From positions 1 through 64,000 of the forward strand of contig NZ_JAMDGZ010000032.1 in the NCBI RefSeq assembly GCF_028656935.1: 64,000 nucleotides of DNA. Reading direction: 5' to 3'. Each line of letters starts with the position of its first letter. Position 1 is the stretch's first letter. The DNA is from Pseudomonas rubra (lineage in GTDB: Bacteria; Pseudomonadota; Gammaproteobacteria; Pseudomonadales; Pseudomonadaceae). The notes beneath the pieces were generated by a model, which was not told the DNA's origin, ran no database searches, and worked only from the letters and a program-made list of their open reading frames with translations. The position numbers and the translations under genes are program-made. Of this stretch, positions 1-7,938 are shown one piece after another.

Positions 1-287
1 GGTTCATGGATCGCATACAATTGGCTGCTCGGTTCTCATAGGAATTGGCAAAACACATCGTCTGCCTGCGTAGTGCAGATGATTATGGACACATGGCGCC
101 CGCGTGGATCAAGCTCGTGGTAGTGCGTGCCATACAACTAATGTTACGTCGACTTCTAGCCGATTGCCGCCCTTCACGAGAGACCGCTATGGGTCGAAAG
201 CGGTCTGTCGCGAATGGCAGCTTTCGACCCATAGCTGCCCTTCGTGGAGGACAGCTAACGGCCAATTGCGGACATCAGCAATTAGCC
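1..287. other. Intergenic stretch downstream of chrA with part of a repeat
   Basis: No convincing gene is visible here. Short open frames exist on both strands but none has a ribosome binding site or recognisable sequence. The stretch holds a 59-bp repeat copy (205-263) and a palindromic lead-in around 180-203. The first 170 bases could be the remnant of a neighbouring gene outside the window. Confidence 0.5.
205..263. repeat. Copy A of a 59-bp intergenic repeat flanking chrA
   Basis: This segment begins CTGTCGCGAA and aligns without gaps to positions 1700-1758, which begin with the same ten bases. Both contain CAGCTTT, then TAGCTGCCC at the same distance. Repeats of this CTGTCGCGAA/TAGCTGCCC type are recalled from other Pseudomonas intergenic regions. 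The two copies lie in the same orientation on either side of chrA. Confidence 0.6.
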
Positions 288-1511
288 TCACAGCGCGATA
301 TTCAACAGCCCGCCCAGGACGCCGCTGCCGAGTACAATCAGCCACGGCGGCAACTTCCAGAACATCAACGCAACTAGTGCCACAAGGGCCAGACCAAAGT
401 CCTGTGGGGCGTGAATTGCACTCGTCCATACCGGCTGATATAGAGCGGCAAGCAACAGACCCACCACAGCCGCGTTGATGCCCAGCAGTGCCGCTTGGGT
501 GCGGCTGTTGCGGCGCAGATGCTCCCAGAACGGCAAGGCGCCCATCACCAGCAGGAAAGAAGGCGCGAAAATCGCCAACAAGCAGATCAGGCCTCCAAGC
601 CAACCGCTAGGCGCCTGGTTCATCGAGGCGCCAAGAAATGCTGCGAAGGTGAATAGCGGCCCAGGGACGGCCTGAGCTGCGCCATAGCCAGCCAAGAATG
701 CATCGTTGTCGACCCATCCAGAAGGCACGACTTCAGCCTGTAATAGAGGCAGCACCACATGTCCGCCACCGAAGACAAGCGAGCCGGTACGGTAGAAAGC
801 GTCCACCATCGACAGCATCTGACTTGGGAACAGCTTTACTAGGAGCGGCAGCCCGAGTAGCAAGGCAAAGAACAGGGCCAACCAGAATAGGCCAGCGCGA
901 CGCCGGATGCTAATGGGCAGTGGATCATAGGATTCGTCCGGTTGGGGCTTAAACAGCAACAGACCAATGATCGCGGCAATAAAAATGACTCCCACTTGCC
1001 CTAAAGCGGACGGCATGAGCAGCACGAAGCAGGTCGCTGCCGCCATGATGGATGTACGCGGCGCATCGGGGCACAAATTACGCGCCATACCCCATACCGC
1101 CTGTGCGACCACCGCCACGGCTACCACCTTCAAACCGTGCAACACGCCAGTGGGCACGGCATCGCCATAGCTGGCGATGCCCAAAGCGAAGAGGATCAGG
1201 GCAATCGCGGAAGGTAAGGTGAATCCCATCCACGCAGCCAGTGCGCCGCCATAGCCTGAGCGAGACAGCCCAAGCGCGATGCCAACCTGACTGCTAGCAG
1301 GCCCCGGTAGAAACTGGCAAAGGGCGACCAAATCCGCATAACTGCGCTCGCTTAGCCACTGTCGACGCACAACGAATTCATCCCGGAAGTACCCTAGGTG
1401 AGCGATTGGGCCACCAAAAGAAGTCAGGCCCAATCGCAGAAAGATTAAGAAAACAGTCCAGTGGCTGCGGTCAGCCTGGGGGGTATCGCTCATGTTCGTT
1501 TGATCCATCAT
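288..1511 (-). CDS. chrA: Chromate efflux transporter ChrA
   Basis: An integral inner-membrane protein of about 407 aa with two tandem CHR domains, the long form of the ChrA family, which exports chromate. The N-terminal half carries TSFGGPIAHLGYF, the FVVRRQWL segment and LCQFLPGPASSQ. The C-terminal half repeats the pattern as SLVFGGGHVVLP and AAQAVPGPLFTF. Roughly ten to twelve hydrophobic segments cover most of the protein. The frame opens at GTG 1523; ATG 1511 is preferred because GGTG lies about nine bases upstream, with ATG 1508 and ATG 1493 as alternatives. The gene stands alone, with no chrB regulator beside it, between two copies of an intergenic repeat. Family assignment is confident; chromate as actual substrate is inferred. 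Confidence 0.93.
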   Translation of the reverse strand: MMDQTNMSDTPQADRSHWTVFLIFLRLGLTSFGGPIAHLGYFRDEFVVRRQWLSERSYADLVALCQFLPGPASSQVGIALGLSRSGYGGALAAWMGFTLPSAIALILFALGIASYGDAVPTGVLHGLKVVAVAVVAQAVWGMARNLCPDAPRTSIMAAATCFVLLMPSALGQVGVIFIAAIIGLLLFKPQPDESYDPLPISIRRRAGLFWLALFFALLLGLPLLVKLFPSQMLSMVDAFYRTGSLVFGGGHVVLPLLQAEVVPSGWVDNDAFLAGYGAAQAVPGPLFTFAAFLGASMNQAPSGWLGGLICLLAIFAPSFLLVMGALPFWEHLRRNSRTQAALLGINAAVVGLLLAALYQPVWTSAIHAPQDFGLALVALVALMFWKLPPWLIVLGSGVLGGLLNIAL

Positions 1512-1699
1512 TGGCAAATTCACCAGACGATAATCGAAAATCGTAACGGAATATGATGAACCTAGCTGCGCAACCTAATGATGCAGAGTTCTACTGCACC
1601 TTGACGCGTAGCGGGTTGAGTCCCACCGCATCAACCGCTTAGAGAAAGCTCCAATAGCTCATCAGCTTTGACAAGTGACCGATTCCAACCGATAGCTGC

Positions 1700-1758
1700 C
1701 TGTCGCGAAGGACAGCTTTGGGTCGTTAGCTGCCCGTGGTGAAGGGCAGCTTTGGGTC
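1700..1758. repeat. Copy B of the 59-bp intergenic repeat, interrupted by the IS
   Basis: This segment matches positions 205-263 over its length (shared CTGTCGCGAA, CAGCTTT and TAGCTGCCC) and contains an internal duplication of CAGCTTTGGGTC. It ends in GGTC exactly where the IS1182-like element starts. The sequence right of the IS (GGTCGATAACAGCC) looks like the continuation of the same repeat. Confidence 0.6.
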
Positions 1759-3439
1759 CAGGCTGTGTGAAAACCCTCGAGGCTGTCTAACCTTCTGTTC
1801 GTCGTGATCGTGGCGGGGATAATCATGAAGCGATTCATCGAGGGTGAGGCTCGGACGCAAGTCACTTTGCTGCCGGAGTGCCTGGACGACTACGTCACTG
1901 ATGAAAATCCAGTGCGTGTGGTCGACGTCTTCGTCGACGAACTCGACCTGAGTGCGCTCGGTTTCGCAGGCGTCGATCCAGCAGTAACAGGCCGCCCGGC
2001 CTACCATCCAGCGGTCTTGCTGAAGATCTTTATCTACGGCTACCTCAACCGCATTCAGTCCAGCCGCCGACTTGAGCGTGAAACCGAGCGCAACGTCGAA
2101 TTGATGTGGCTCACAGGACGTCTGGCTCCAGATTTCAAAACCATTGCCGACTTTCGCAAAGACAACGGTAAAGCCATTCGCAGCGTCTGCCGTCAGTTCG
2201 TGATCCTCTGCCGTAACCTCAATCTTTTTTCTGAGTCGGTCATCGCCATCGACGGCAGCAAATTCAAAGCAGTGAACAATCGCGACCGTAACTTCACCCA
2301 GGCCAAGGTGAAGGCTCGCATGCAGCAAATCGAGCAGAGCATTGAGCGCTACCTGGCAGCGATGGATTCGGCAGACCGAGCAATGCCGGAGGTGGCCATG
2401 GCCAAGGCCGAGCGGCTGAAAGAGAAGATCGAAAAGCTGAAACAACAGATGCAGAAGCTCAAAGATGTCGAAGCGCAACTACTCCAAAGCCCAGACAAAC
2501 AAATTTCTCTCACAGATCCCGATGCTCGCTCGATGTCGGCTGGCGGTCGGGGCAGCGGGACAGTTGGCTATAACGTACAAACTGCCGTTGACGACAAGCA
2601 CCATCTGATCATTGCGCATGAGGTGACGAATGTCGGTCATGATCGCGGGCAACTGAGCAACATGGCGAAGCAAGCACGCGACCAAATCGGTGCTGAGTCG
2701 CTGACGGTCGTTGCTGACCGAGGCTATTACACAGGCACGGAAATTGTTGCATGTGAGCAAGCTGGAATCTCGGCCTTCGTACCGAAACCGCTGACCTCTA
2801 GCAGTAAAGCCGAAGGTCGATTTGGCAAGCAGGACTTCCTGTACGTCGCGACCTCGGATGAGTATCGATGCCCTGCGGGAGAATTACTGACCAAGCGTTA
2901 CTCGACGCTGGAGGATGACATGCTGATGCATGTCTATTGGTTCTCGGGTTGCCAATCCTGCGCAATGCAGAAGCAATGCACGACGGGTAAAGAGCGGCGG
3001 TTGAAGCGCTGGGAGCATGAAGCGATCGTTGACGCGATGCAGGTTCAACTGGAGCACGATCCAGGGAAAATGAAAATCCGCCGCCAAACCGTTGAACACC
3101 CATTTGGAACGCTCAAGTACTGGATGGGAGCTACCCACTTTCTGACCAGAACTCTGCCAATGGTCAGTACAGAAATGAGCCTTCATGTGCTCGCTTACAA
3201 CCTCAAGCGAATGATGAGTCATCTTGGGCATCAGGGGGCTGCTCGACGTGATCAGGGCGTGACCTGGCCTACTTAGGCGCCGGCATGCGTGCCCAAAAGG
3301 CCTCAGGAACCGCTCATAACGCCACATGGGCCTTAGCAAGGCCAATTGGGCTAATCCGCACAATCTCTTGCCAGCGTTGCAAGCAGCGTTGCCTCCCCCC
3401 AGCCCCTGCAACATATTCAGCGCGTTTTCACACAGCCTG
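1759..3439 (+). mobile_element. IS1182-like insertion sequence, about 1.68 kb, intact
   Basis: The element is bounded by perfect inverted terminal repeats: CAGGCTGTGTGAAAAC at the left and its reverse complement GTTTTCACACAGCCTG at 3424-3439. GGTC at 1755-1758 and 3440-3443 is a likely 4-bp target duplication. The inverted repeat could be one base longer on each side (C/G), which would change the duplication call. It carries one transposase gene transcribed rightward. The 163 bases after the transposase stop are non-coding IS tail. The target was a copy of the local intergenic repeat. Confidence 0.85.
1825..3276 (+). CDS. IS1182-family transposase
   Basis: A DDE transposase of 483 aa that catalyses IS movement. 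The N-terminus has the typical IS1182 opening, with the 'RPAYHPAVLLKIFIYGYL' segment. The acidic triad is readable: D in AIDGSKFKAVN, D in VVADRGYYTGTEI, and E in VEHPFGTLKYWMG. A cysteine cluster (C at GCQSC, then C in QKQC) precedes the final acidic residue and is common in this family. A lysine- and glutamate-rich coiled coil lies between the first and second catalytic residues. ATG 1825 is chosen because it begins MKRFIEGEAR, the usual family start; an upstream in-frame GTG at 1804 exists. The frame is intact and the termini are matched, so the element may still be active. Confidence 0.93.
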   Translation: MKRFIEGEARTQVTLLPECLDDYVTDENPVRVVDVFVDELDLSALGFAGVDPAVTGRPAYHPAVLLKIFIYGYLNRIQSSRRLERETERNVELMWLTGRLAPDFKTIADFRKDNGKAIRSVCRQFVILCRNLNLFSESVIAIDGSKFKAVNNRDRNFTQAKVKARMQQIEQSIERYLAAMDSADRAMPEVAMAKAERLKEKIEKLKQQMQKLKDVEAQLLQSPDKQISLTDPDARSMSAGGRGSGTVGYNVQTAVDDKHHLIIAHEVTNVGHDRGQLSNMAKQARDQIGAESLTVVADRGYYTGTEIVACEQAGISAFVPKPLTSSSKAEGRFGKQDFLYVATSDEYRCPAGELLTKRYSTLEDDMLMHVYWFSGCQSCAMQKQCTTGKERRLKRWEHEAIVDAMQVQLEHDPGKMKIRRQTVEHPFGTLKYWMGATHFLTRTLPMVSTEMSLHVLAYNLKRMMSHLGHQGAARRDQGVTWPT

Positions 3440-3598
3440 GGTCGATAACAGCCATTCATCAAACCCCAAACCCATCCTGGCCAGACCTTCTGGTTTCAAA
3501 TCCGTACACCCGCCTAGCCACAGCCCCGATTCCCCCTTACCATACGCCCAACTCGTATTACCGCGGCTGCTGAACCCGGTACTCACGAGGAAATGAAC

Positions 3599-3793
3599 AT
3601 GGAAAGAACCCGCGCCTGGAGACGTTCACAGGCCCGTAAAAACGGCAGGAGCAAAGCGGTGCATCCGCTGCAGTTCAAGCCGCAAAAGAACTGGAAGCTG
3701 CTGTATACCCGAGGTGACAAGCTGATAAGGGCACGCCAGCTCGGCATGAACTATCCCATTCGCTCCACCCGCCAACTGTTGGATCAAGAGTGA
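3599..3793 (+). CDS. Small highly basic hypothetical protein
   Basis: A 64-aa protein rich in Arg and Lys (RAWRRSQARKNGRSK near the start), with no hydrophobic segment. The basic N-terminus suggests nucleic-acid or ribosome contact, but nothing specific is recognised. ATG 3599 has GAGG eight bases upstream; ATG 3593 lies too close to that site. Its stop overlaps the GTG start of the phosphatase-like gene by four bases, so the two are probably translated together. No transmembrane or signal sequence is visible. Confidence 0.6.
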   Translation: MERTRAWRRSQARKNGRSKAVHPLQFKPQKNWKLLYTRGDKLIRARQLGMNYPIRSTRQLLDQE

Positions 3794-4146
3794 CAAACCT
3801 TCTGTTCGTCTGCAGCCGCAACCAATGGCGCAGCCCTACTGCGGAAACGATCTGGCGCCGTCGTCCTGGCTTCACTGCCCGTTCGGCGGGTACCAGCCCG
3901 AACGCCCGCAAACCCATCGGCCCAGCGGACATTCGCTGGGCCGACGTGATCTTTGTCATGGAACGTAAACACCAGCAGCGGCTGCAGGCGCAATATGCAC
4001 GCCTGCTCGAACACAAACAGCTTCATGTGCTGGAAATTCCCGACGATTTCCACTACATGGACCCGGAGCTTGTGGCCATGCTCGAAGACACCGTGACGCC
4101 CTACCTTACGAGCGACGCCACCGATTCAGCAGCACCTGGCCGATAG
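3790..4146 (+). CDS. Low-molecular-weight protein tyrosine phosphatase family protein
   Basis: A 118-aa cytoplasmic protein. The N-terminus LLFVCSRNQWRSPTAE is the phosphatase P-loop C-X5-R-S with nucleophile Cys8 and Arg14. The family normally has CLGNICRS, so the loop interior here is atypical. Members hydrolyse phosphotyrosine or act as arsenate-reductase-like enzymes. A D-D-F-H-Y segment near residue 90 could supply the general acid, replacing the usual DPYY-type motif. At 118 aa it is shorter than the classic 150-160 aa enzymes but matches a short sub-family recalled from proteobacteria. It starts with GTG overlapping the upstream stop (GTGA) and is followed one base later by another gene, giving a three-gene operon. 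Confidence 0.75.
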   Translation: MTNLLFVCSRNQWRSPTAETIWRRRPGFTARSAGTSPNARKPIGPADIRWADVIFVMERKHQQRLQAQYARLLEHKQLHVLEIPDDFHYMDPELVAMLEDTVTPYLTSDATDSAAPGR

Positions 4147-4147
4147 A

Positions 4148-4540
4148 ATGAGCCGAATCGCCGAGTGCCCGTCGATCATCGAAGTACTTCGTCGCATCAC
4201 CCTCGGCGGCCCGGAATGGGCCCATCGTAACGTCACCCTGAGGTTTCCCGGCCCATCCAGTGCCTGGGTTCTGGTCTATCCACTTGAGGACGCCAGCACC
4301 CGCTACTTTGACTTCATGTACACCCGCACCGAGCCGCCTCAACAAGCCCTTGGCGCACTGCTGACAAAATACCCCGCGTGCAGCGTTATCGACTGGTCGC
4401 CCGGCCGCCTGGCCTGCATCAGTGCCCCAGGTGTGGATGTTGAAACACTGGCCGACATCATCCGCGAGGTCGCTGAAACTGCTTGGGACGAACCTGTCAC
4501 GGTAGTCGAAGCCTCGTACGAGGAAATGGGCCGCGCGTAA
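4148..4540 (+). CDS. Hypothetical protein, third gene of the phosphatase operon
   Basis: A 130-aa soluble protein not recognised from sequence. It has several aromatic and beta-rich stretches (VTLRFPGPSSAWVLVYPL, YFDFMYTR) and an acidic helical C-terminus (VETLADIIREVAETAWDE). The start ATG lies one base after the stop of the phosphatase-like gene, so translational coupling is likely. It converges on the arginase-family gene, which ends about 30 bases away. Confidence 0.6.
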   Translation: MSRIAECPSIIEVLRRITLGGPEWAHRNVTLRFPGPSSAWVLVYPLEDASTRYFDFMYTRTEPPQQALGALLTKYPACSVIDWSPGRLACISAPGVDVETLADIIREVAETAWDEPVTVVEASYEEMGRA

Positions 4541-4569
4541 CTTTGTAGCGACCAGCCGCAATACCAAGA

Positions 4570-5475
4570 TCAACCCGGGAACGGAAGTTGCGCCAGGATC
4601 CCGACGATCACGTCGGCGTATCGTCCATCAGGGTCAAGGTCCGGATCAAACACCGTAACCGTCATGCCCCGGCAGCGTCGATCTGCCACGAAGGGCGTGA
4701 TGATGCTCACCAGGTCGTCAGGCGCGATACCCGGCGACCCTGGGCAATCCACAGCCGGCATGATGGCCTGGTCCAGCACATCGACGTCTAGATGAATCCA
4801 GAAACCTTGCTCAGGGACCTGATCGAGGGTGTCGCTGATACGCTGAACAACAGCCGCAGGACCAATCGCCAGCGCCTGGAAGACATCGATCCGGTTGATG
4901 GCCGTGTGGTTGATGTCAGGCCATGCAAAATCCTCGTCGAAGCATTCGCGCTCACCCAGTTGGACAACCTGGGCGTCGGCAACGAGCGGTGCATCTACAC
5001 CGGGCCAGTCCGTTGCCAGTGACTCGCCACGGCCGGTCGCCAGGGCAAGGTCCATGCCCGCCACTGCGCCCAGTGCCTGCCCTGGGTCATAGTTGCCGGG
5101 ATGGCGGAAATCGCTGTGCCCATCGATATGAATCAGTGAAAGCGCACCGCTGTGGCGCGCGCCTGCAAGGGCACCCAGTAGAATCGAGCAGTCTCCGCCG
5201 ATCACAAGTGCAAACTCGCCTTGCTGCCGGGCTTGTTTGACCAGGTCTGCCAGGGCGAGGTTGAACGAACGCATGGCGTGGCCATTACGCAAACCTGTAC
5301 CGACTTGCGCCTCTGGCGAATAGGTCGGGCGCGGCAATTGCGTGAAAGACCTTGCGGTGATCGCATCCAGCAAACCGGCAGTCAGCAATGCCGCTGGGGC
5401 ACGCCATGTACCGGGCTCGTGATCAGGCCGCAGAGGGCTGAGCCCGAGGTTCGAAGGTGCCGCGATTACCTGCAT
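4570..5475 (-). CDS. Arginase/agmatinase/formiminoglutamase family protein
   Basis: A 301-aa ureohydrolase-fold enzyme that would hydrolyse a guanidino compound at a binuclear manganese centre. The three metal motifs are present but altered: GGDCS at residues 93-97 (canonical GGDHS, so His is Cys), HIDGHSDF near 116-123 (canonical DAHxD), and LDVDVLD near 229-235. The Asp ligands are all kept. Substrate cannot be told: arginine, agmatine and formiminoglutamate are options, but there is no linked hut or arginine gene. It is divergent from the Nudix gene. No clear ribosome binding site is seen before ATG 5475. Confidence 0.82.
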   Translation of the reverse strand: MQVIAAPSNLGLSPLRPDHEPGTWRAPAALLTAGLLDAITARSFTQLPRPTYSPEAQVGTGLRNGHAMRSFNLALADLVKQARQQGEFALVIGGDCSILLGALAGARHSGALSLIHIDGHSDFRHPGNYDPGQALGAVAGMDLALATGRGESLATDWPGVDAPLVADAQVVQLGERECFDEDFAWPDINHTAINRIDVFQALAIGPAAVVQRISDTLDQVPEQGFWIHLDVDVLDQAIMPAVDCPGSPGIAPDDLVSIITPFVADRRCRGMTVTVFDPDLDPDGRYADVIVGILAQLPFPG

Positions 5476-5646
5476 GGGAAAGTGTTTTGCATTCGTCGTT
5501 TACCTTTCAATGCCCAGGCTCCGGGCTATCGGTTTAGCAGAGTAGCACTGGTTCGTTCGAAGGCTGAGCGCACATCAACCCGCGTCCGCCTCATCCCCTG
5601 TGAAAGCGTATGATGGCCGGCCGCCAATGCCGAGAAGGAAATCACC

Positions 5647-6090
5647 ATGTCCCCCAACAAGGCTTGCCCCGTAGTGCTCTGCGGCTCGTCGGCGCCCAGG
5701 ATTCTGCTATTCCGGCATCCTCTGGCAGGGGTGCAACTGGTCAAGGGCACGATCGAGAACGGCGAAACACCCGGCCAGGCGGCCTTGCGCGAGTTGATGG
5801 AGGAGTCGGGTATCAGCACTGCCACGATCCAGGACGACCTGGGCTGTTGGGATGCCGGCCATCTCGCCCAGGTCTGGTCGTTCCAGCTGTGCCAGGTGCA
5901 GGGCACCCTACCCGAGCACTGGTCTCACCAGACCCTCGATGACCATGGCCACCTTTTCGAGTTCTTCTGGGCCTCGCTCGAGCAGTTGCCTGTTGTCGAG
6001 TGTCACCCGGTCTTCCAGCGAGCACTGGTCTTTTTGTGTGAGGCCCTGCAAGCACGTGGTCACTGGCCAGTCGAGCCTTGCCGAAATTGA
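5647..6090 (+). CDS. Nudix hydrolase
   Basis: A 147-aa protein with a complete Nudix box at residues 34-56: G at GTIENGE, then RELMEESG, fitting G-X5-E-X7-R-E-U-X-E-E-X-G. Such enzymes hydrolyse nucleoside diphosphates linked to another group, using Mg bound by the box glutamates. The exact substrate is not predictable. ATG 5647 has AAGGA about eight bases upstream. It is a single gene, convergent with the membrane-anchored hypothetical gene that ends 15 bases downstream. Confidence 0.85.
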   Translation: MSPNKACPVVLCGSSAPRILLFRHPLAGVQLVKGTIENGETPGQAALRELMEESGISTATIQDDLGCWDAGHLAQVWSFQLCQVQGTLPEHWSHQTLDDHGHLFEFFWASLEQLPVVECHPVFQRALVFLCEALQARGHWPVEPCRN

Positions 6091-6105
6091 CGAGCGCCAT
6101 ACGCC

Positions 6106-7095
6106 TTACTCCCACCACTTGCAGAACAACGCATTTGTCCAGGTGCGTGGGCCAACACCCAGGCCCACGGCGATCACCTGTGACCGGGAAAGGATCTTCT
6201 TGACCTCTGGATAGATGTTCATGGCGCACAAGTCCTGCATCTCTATGCCGAACTCGGCATCTGCCCCGATGTTTGCGCGCATCGTCTCCTTGAAGGTGTC
6301 ATAGATCGCATACCCCTCCTCACCGGTACCATTGACGGGGTCAAAGGTGGTCATGAAGAACGAATTCATGAACATTTGCGCATGGCTGCCCTGCTCCATG
6401 AACTCAAGGTAGGGCTCGGCATAGTTGCCACAATCGATACACGCACTGGCAATACGTAACTCGGGTGCATTGCAACCACTGCAGTCTGCCGTCGGCTCGA
6501 CCATCCGCATCGCGTCGGCAACCGTCAGGTTGGCATTGTCGGTACGCGTGGGGCGGCCATCCAGACTAAACAGCTGATCAAGGGAAAAATTACACGGCCT
6601 CCTTTGCCCAGGCGCCAGAGCATCCTTGTCTTTGTCTCCCGCACTTTCTACCCATTTGAACAAGTCCGCAGACAAATACGAGACGGCATCGTCGGTGTAT
6701 TCCACCCTTACGCCACACCCCTCCAGTTCATACACAAACTGGCCATGTTCCTTTCTCGTCGCCGGGGCGACCTTGGCGTCTATCAAGTCTTTGGGTTTGC
6801 CGATGGTGTCTCTGTTGACGAGGTCCTTGAGTGCCCAACAAGGCGCCTTGGCACAGGCTGCAAATGTCGCCTCGGAAATAGCCTCCACACCTTTGCCCGT
6901 GCGATCGATCGCCTCGATGTTGCGTTCCATCTGCCGGGTGTTTTCGACCGAACTCTCTCGGTCCTGCTCATAGGTGTAGATAGAGAATAAAAATCCGATA
7001 AGGCCGGTGATCGCCAGTATCCCGGTAACCAGTGGATGTCGGCCGACCAGCTCGATCGCGTTCTTCGCGAAGTTGCCCCAGTCTCGAATGTTCAC
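6106..7095 (-). CDS. Membrane-anchored hypothetical protein
   Basis: A protein of about 329 aa with one N-terminal transmembrane helix (PLVTGILAITGLIGFLF, about residues 21-40) and a large remainder that would lie in the periplasm or cytoplasm. The soluble part has several Cys pairs (CAKAPCWAL, CSGCNAPE, CIDCGNY, CKWWE) that could form disulphides or bind metal. GTG 7095 is preferred over the upstream in-frame start at 7152 because GGGGGA sits six bases before it and the translation then opens MNIRDWGNF. No family is recognised. It is monocistronic between convergent and divergent neighbours. Confidence 0.65.
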   Translation of the reverse strand: MNIRDWGNFAKNAIELVGRHPLVTGILAITGLIGFLFSIYTYEQDRESSVENTRQMERNIEAIDRTGKGVEAISEATFAACAKAPCWALKDLVNRDTIGKPKDLIDAKVAPATRKEHGQFVYELEGCGVRVEYTDDAVSYLSADLFKWVESAGDKDKDALAPGQRRPCNFSLDQLFSLDGRPTRTDNANLTVADAMRMVEPTADCSGCNAPELRIASACIDCGNYAEPYLEFMEQGSHAQMFMNSFFMTTFDPVNGTGEEGYAIYDTFKETMRANIGADAEFGIEMQDLCAMNIYPEVKKILSRSQVIAVGLGVGPRTWTNALFCKWWE

Positions 7096-7307
7096 TGCAT
7101 GTCCCCCTGCATTGCAAGGCGCTTGGCTTACTACTCGGACGTTCCCGCTCAACTATTCAACATAATCATTCTGGCGGGTTTTGCAAACGCAGCCAGCCTC
7201 CGTAGTTCTTTGGATAAACCTTCCTCGGGATGCGATCAAAACTGCTTTTGGTTCTTCCGCAAAACCTGCACAATCGCCGGCTTTTTTTCCCGACAAGGTA
7301 GTCCTGC

Positions 7308-7847
7308 ATGCAACGGATCGTCATTCTCGGCAACGCCGGCAGCGGTAAATCCACCCTCGCCCGTGCCCTGGGCAAACGCCTGGACCTGCCGGTGGTGCAC
7401 CTGGACAGGCTGTTCTGGGAACCCGGCTGGGTCGAACCCGATGCCGAACAGTACCGCACCCGCGTGCGCCAAGCGGTGTCGCAAGAGACCTGGGTGTGTG
7501 AAGGCAACTATGCCCGGCGCACGTTCGACCTGCGTCTGCCGCGGGCGGACCTGGTGATCTGGCTGGACACACCGCGCCTGACCTGTTTTCTTCGGGTCAT
7601 CAAGCGCAGTGTCTTGAACCGCCCTCGGCCTGACCTGCCGGACGGTTGCAGTGAGAAACTTGACCGGGCGTTTTTGACATTCTTGAAGTTTGTGTGGGGT
7701 TTCGACCGTGGCTATCGCCCGGGGATCGAAGCGGTGCGCGTTGCTATCGGGCCGCAGGTGCCGGTGGTGCATTTGCGTGGTAGCCGGCAGATTGCGGCGT
7801 TTGTCGAAAACCTGGCCCCTGGCAAGCTAACGCCAGGTTCGTTCTGA
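7308..7847 (+). CDS. P-loop kinase-like / DNA topology modulation-type AAA protein
   Basis: A 179-aa P-loop NTPase. Walker A is GNAGSGKST at residues 8-16 and the adenylate-kinase-like strand VVHLDRLFW follows. An Arg-rich lid-like region (CFLRVIKRSVLNRPRPDLP) lies mid-protein. The overall plan matches small proteins annotated as AAA ATPase or 'topology modulation protein', whose substrate is unknown. ATG 7308 follows AAGG about nine bases upstream. It is monocistronic and upstream of the alpha/beta hydrolase. Confidence 0.75.
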   Translation: MQRIVILGNAGSGKSTLARALGKRLDLPVVHLDRLFWEPGWVEPDAEQYRTRVRQAVSQETWVCEGNYARRTFDLRLPRADLVIWLDTPRLTCFLRVIKRSVLNRPRPDLPDGCSEKLDRAFLTFLKFVWGFDRGYRPGIEAVRVAIGPQVPVVHLRGSRQIAAFVENLAPGKLTPGSF

Positions 7848-7938
7848 TCTCCTATGCTCAAAGCTCGCCTTCAGCAGGGTATTGCCCCTGTCCCTGAAGT
7901 CGAACCAGCAGCAACCACACCACAGAGGAGCAGCGAAC

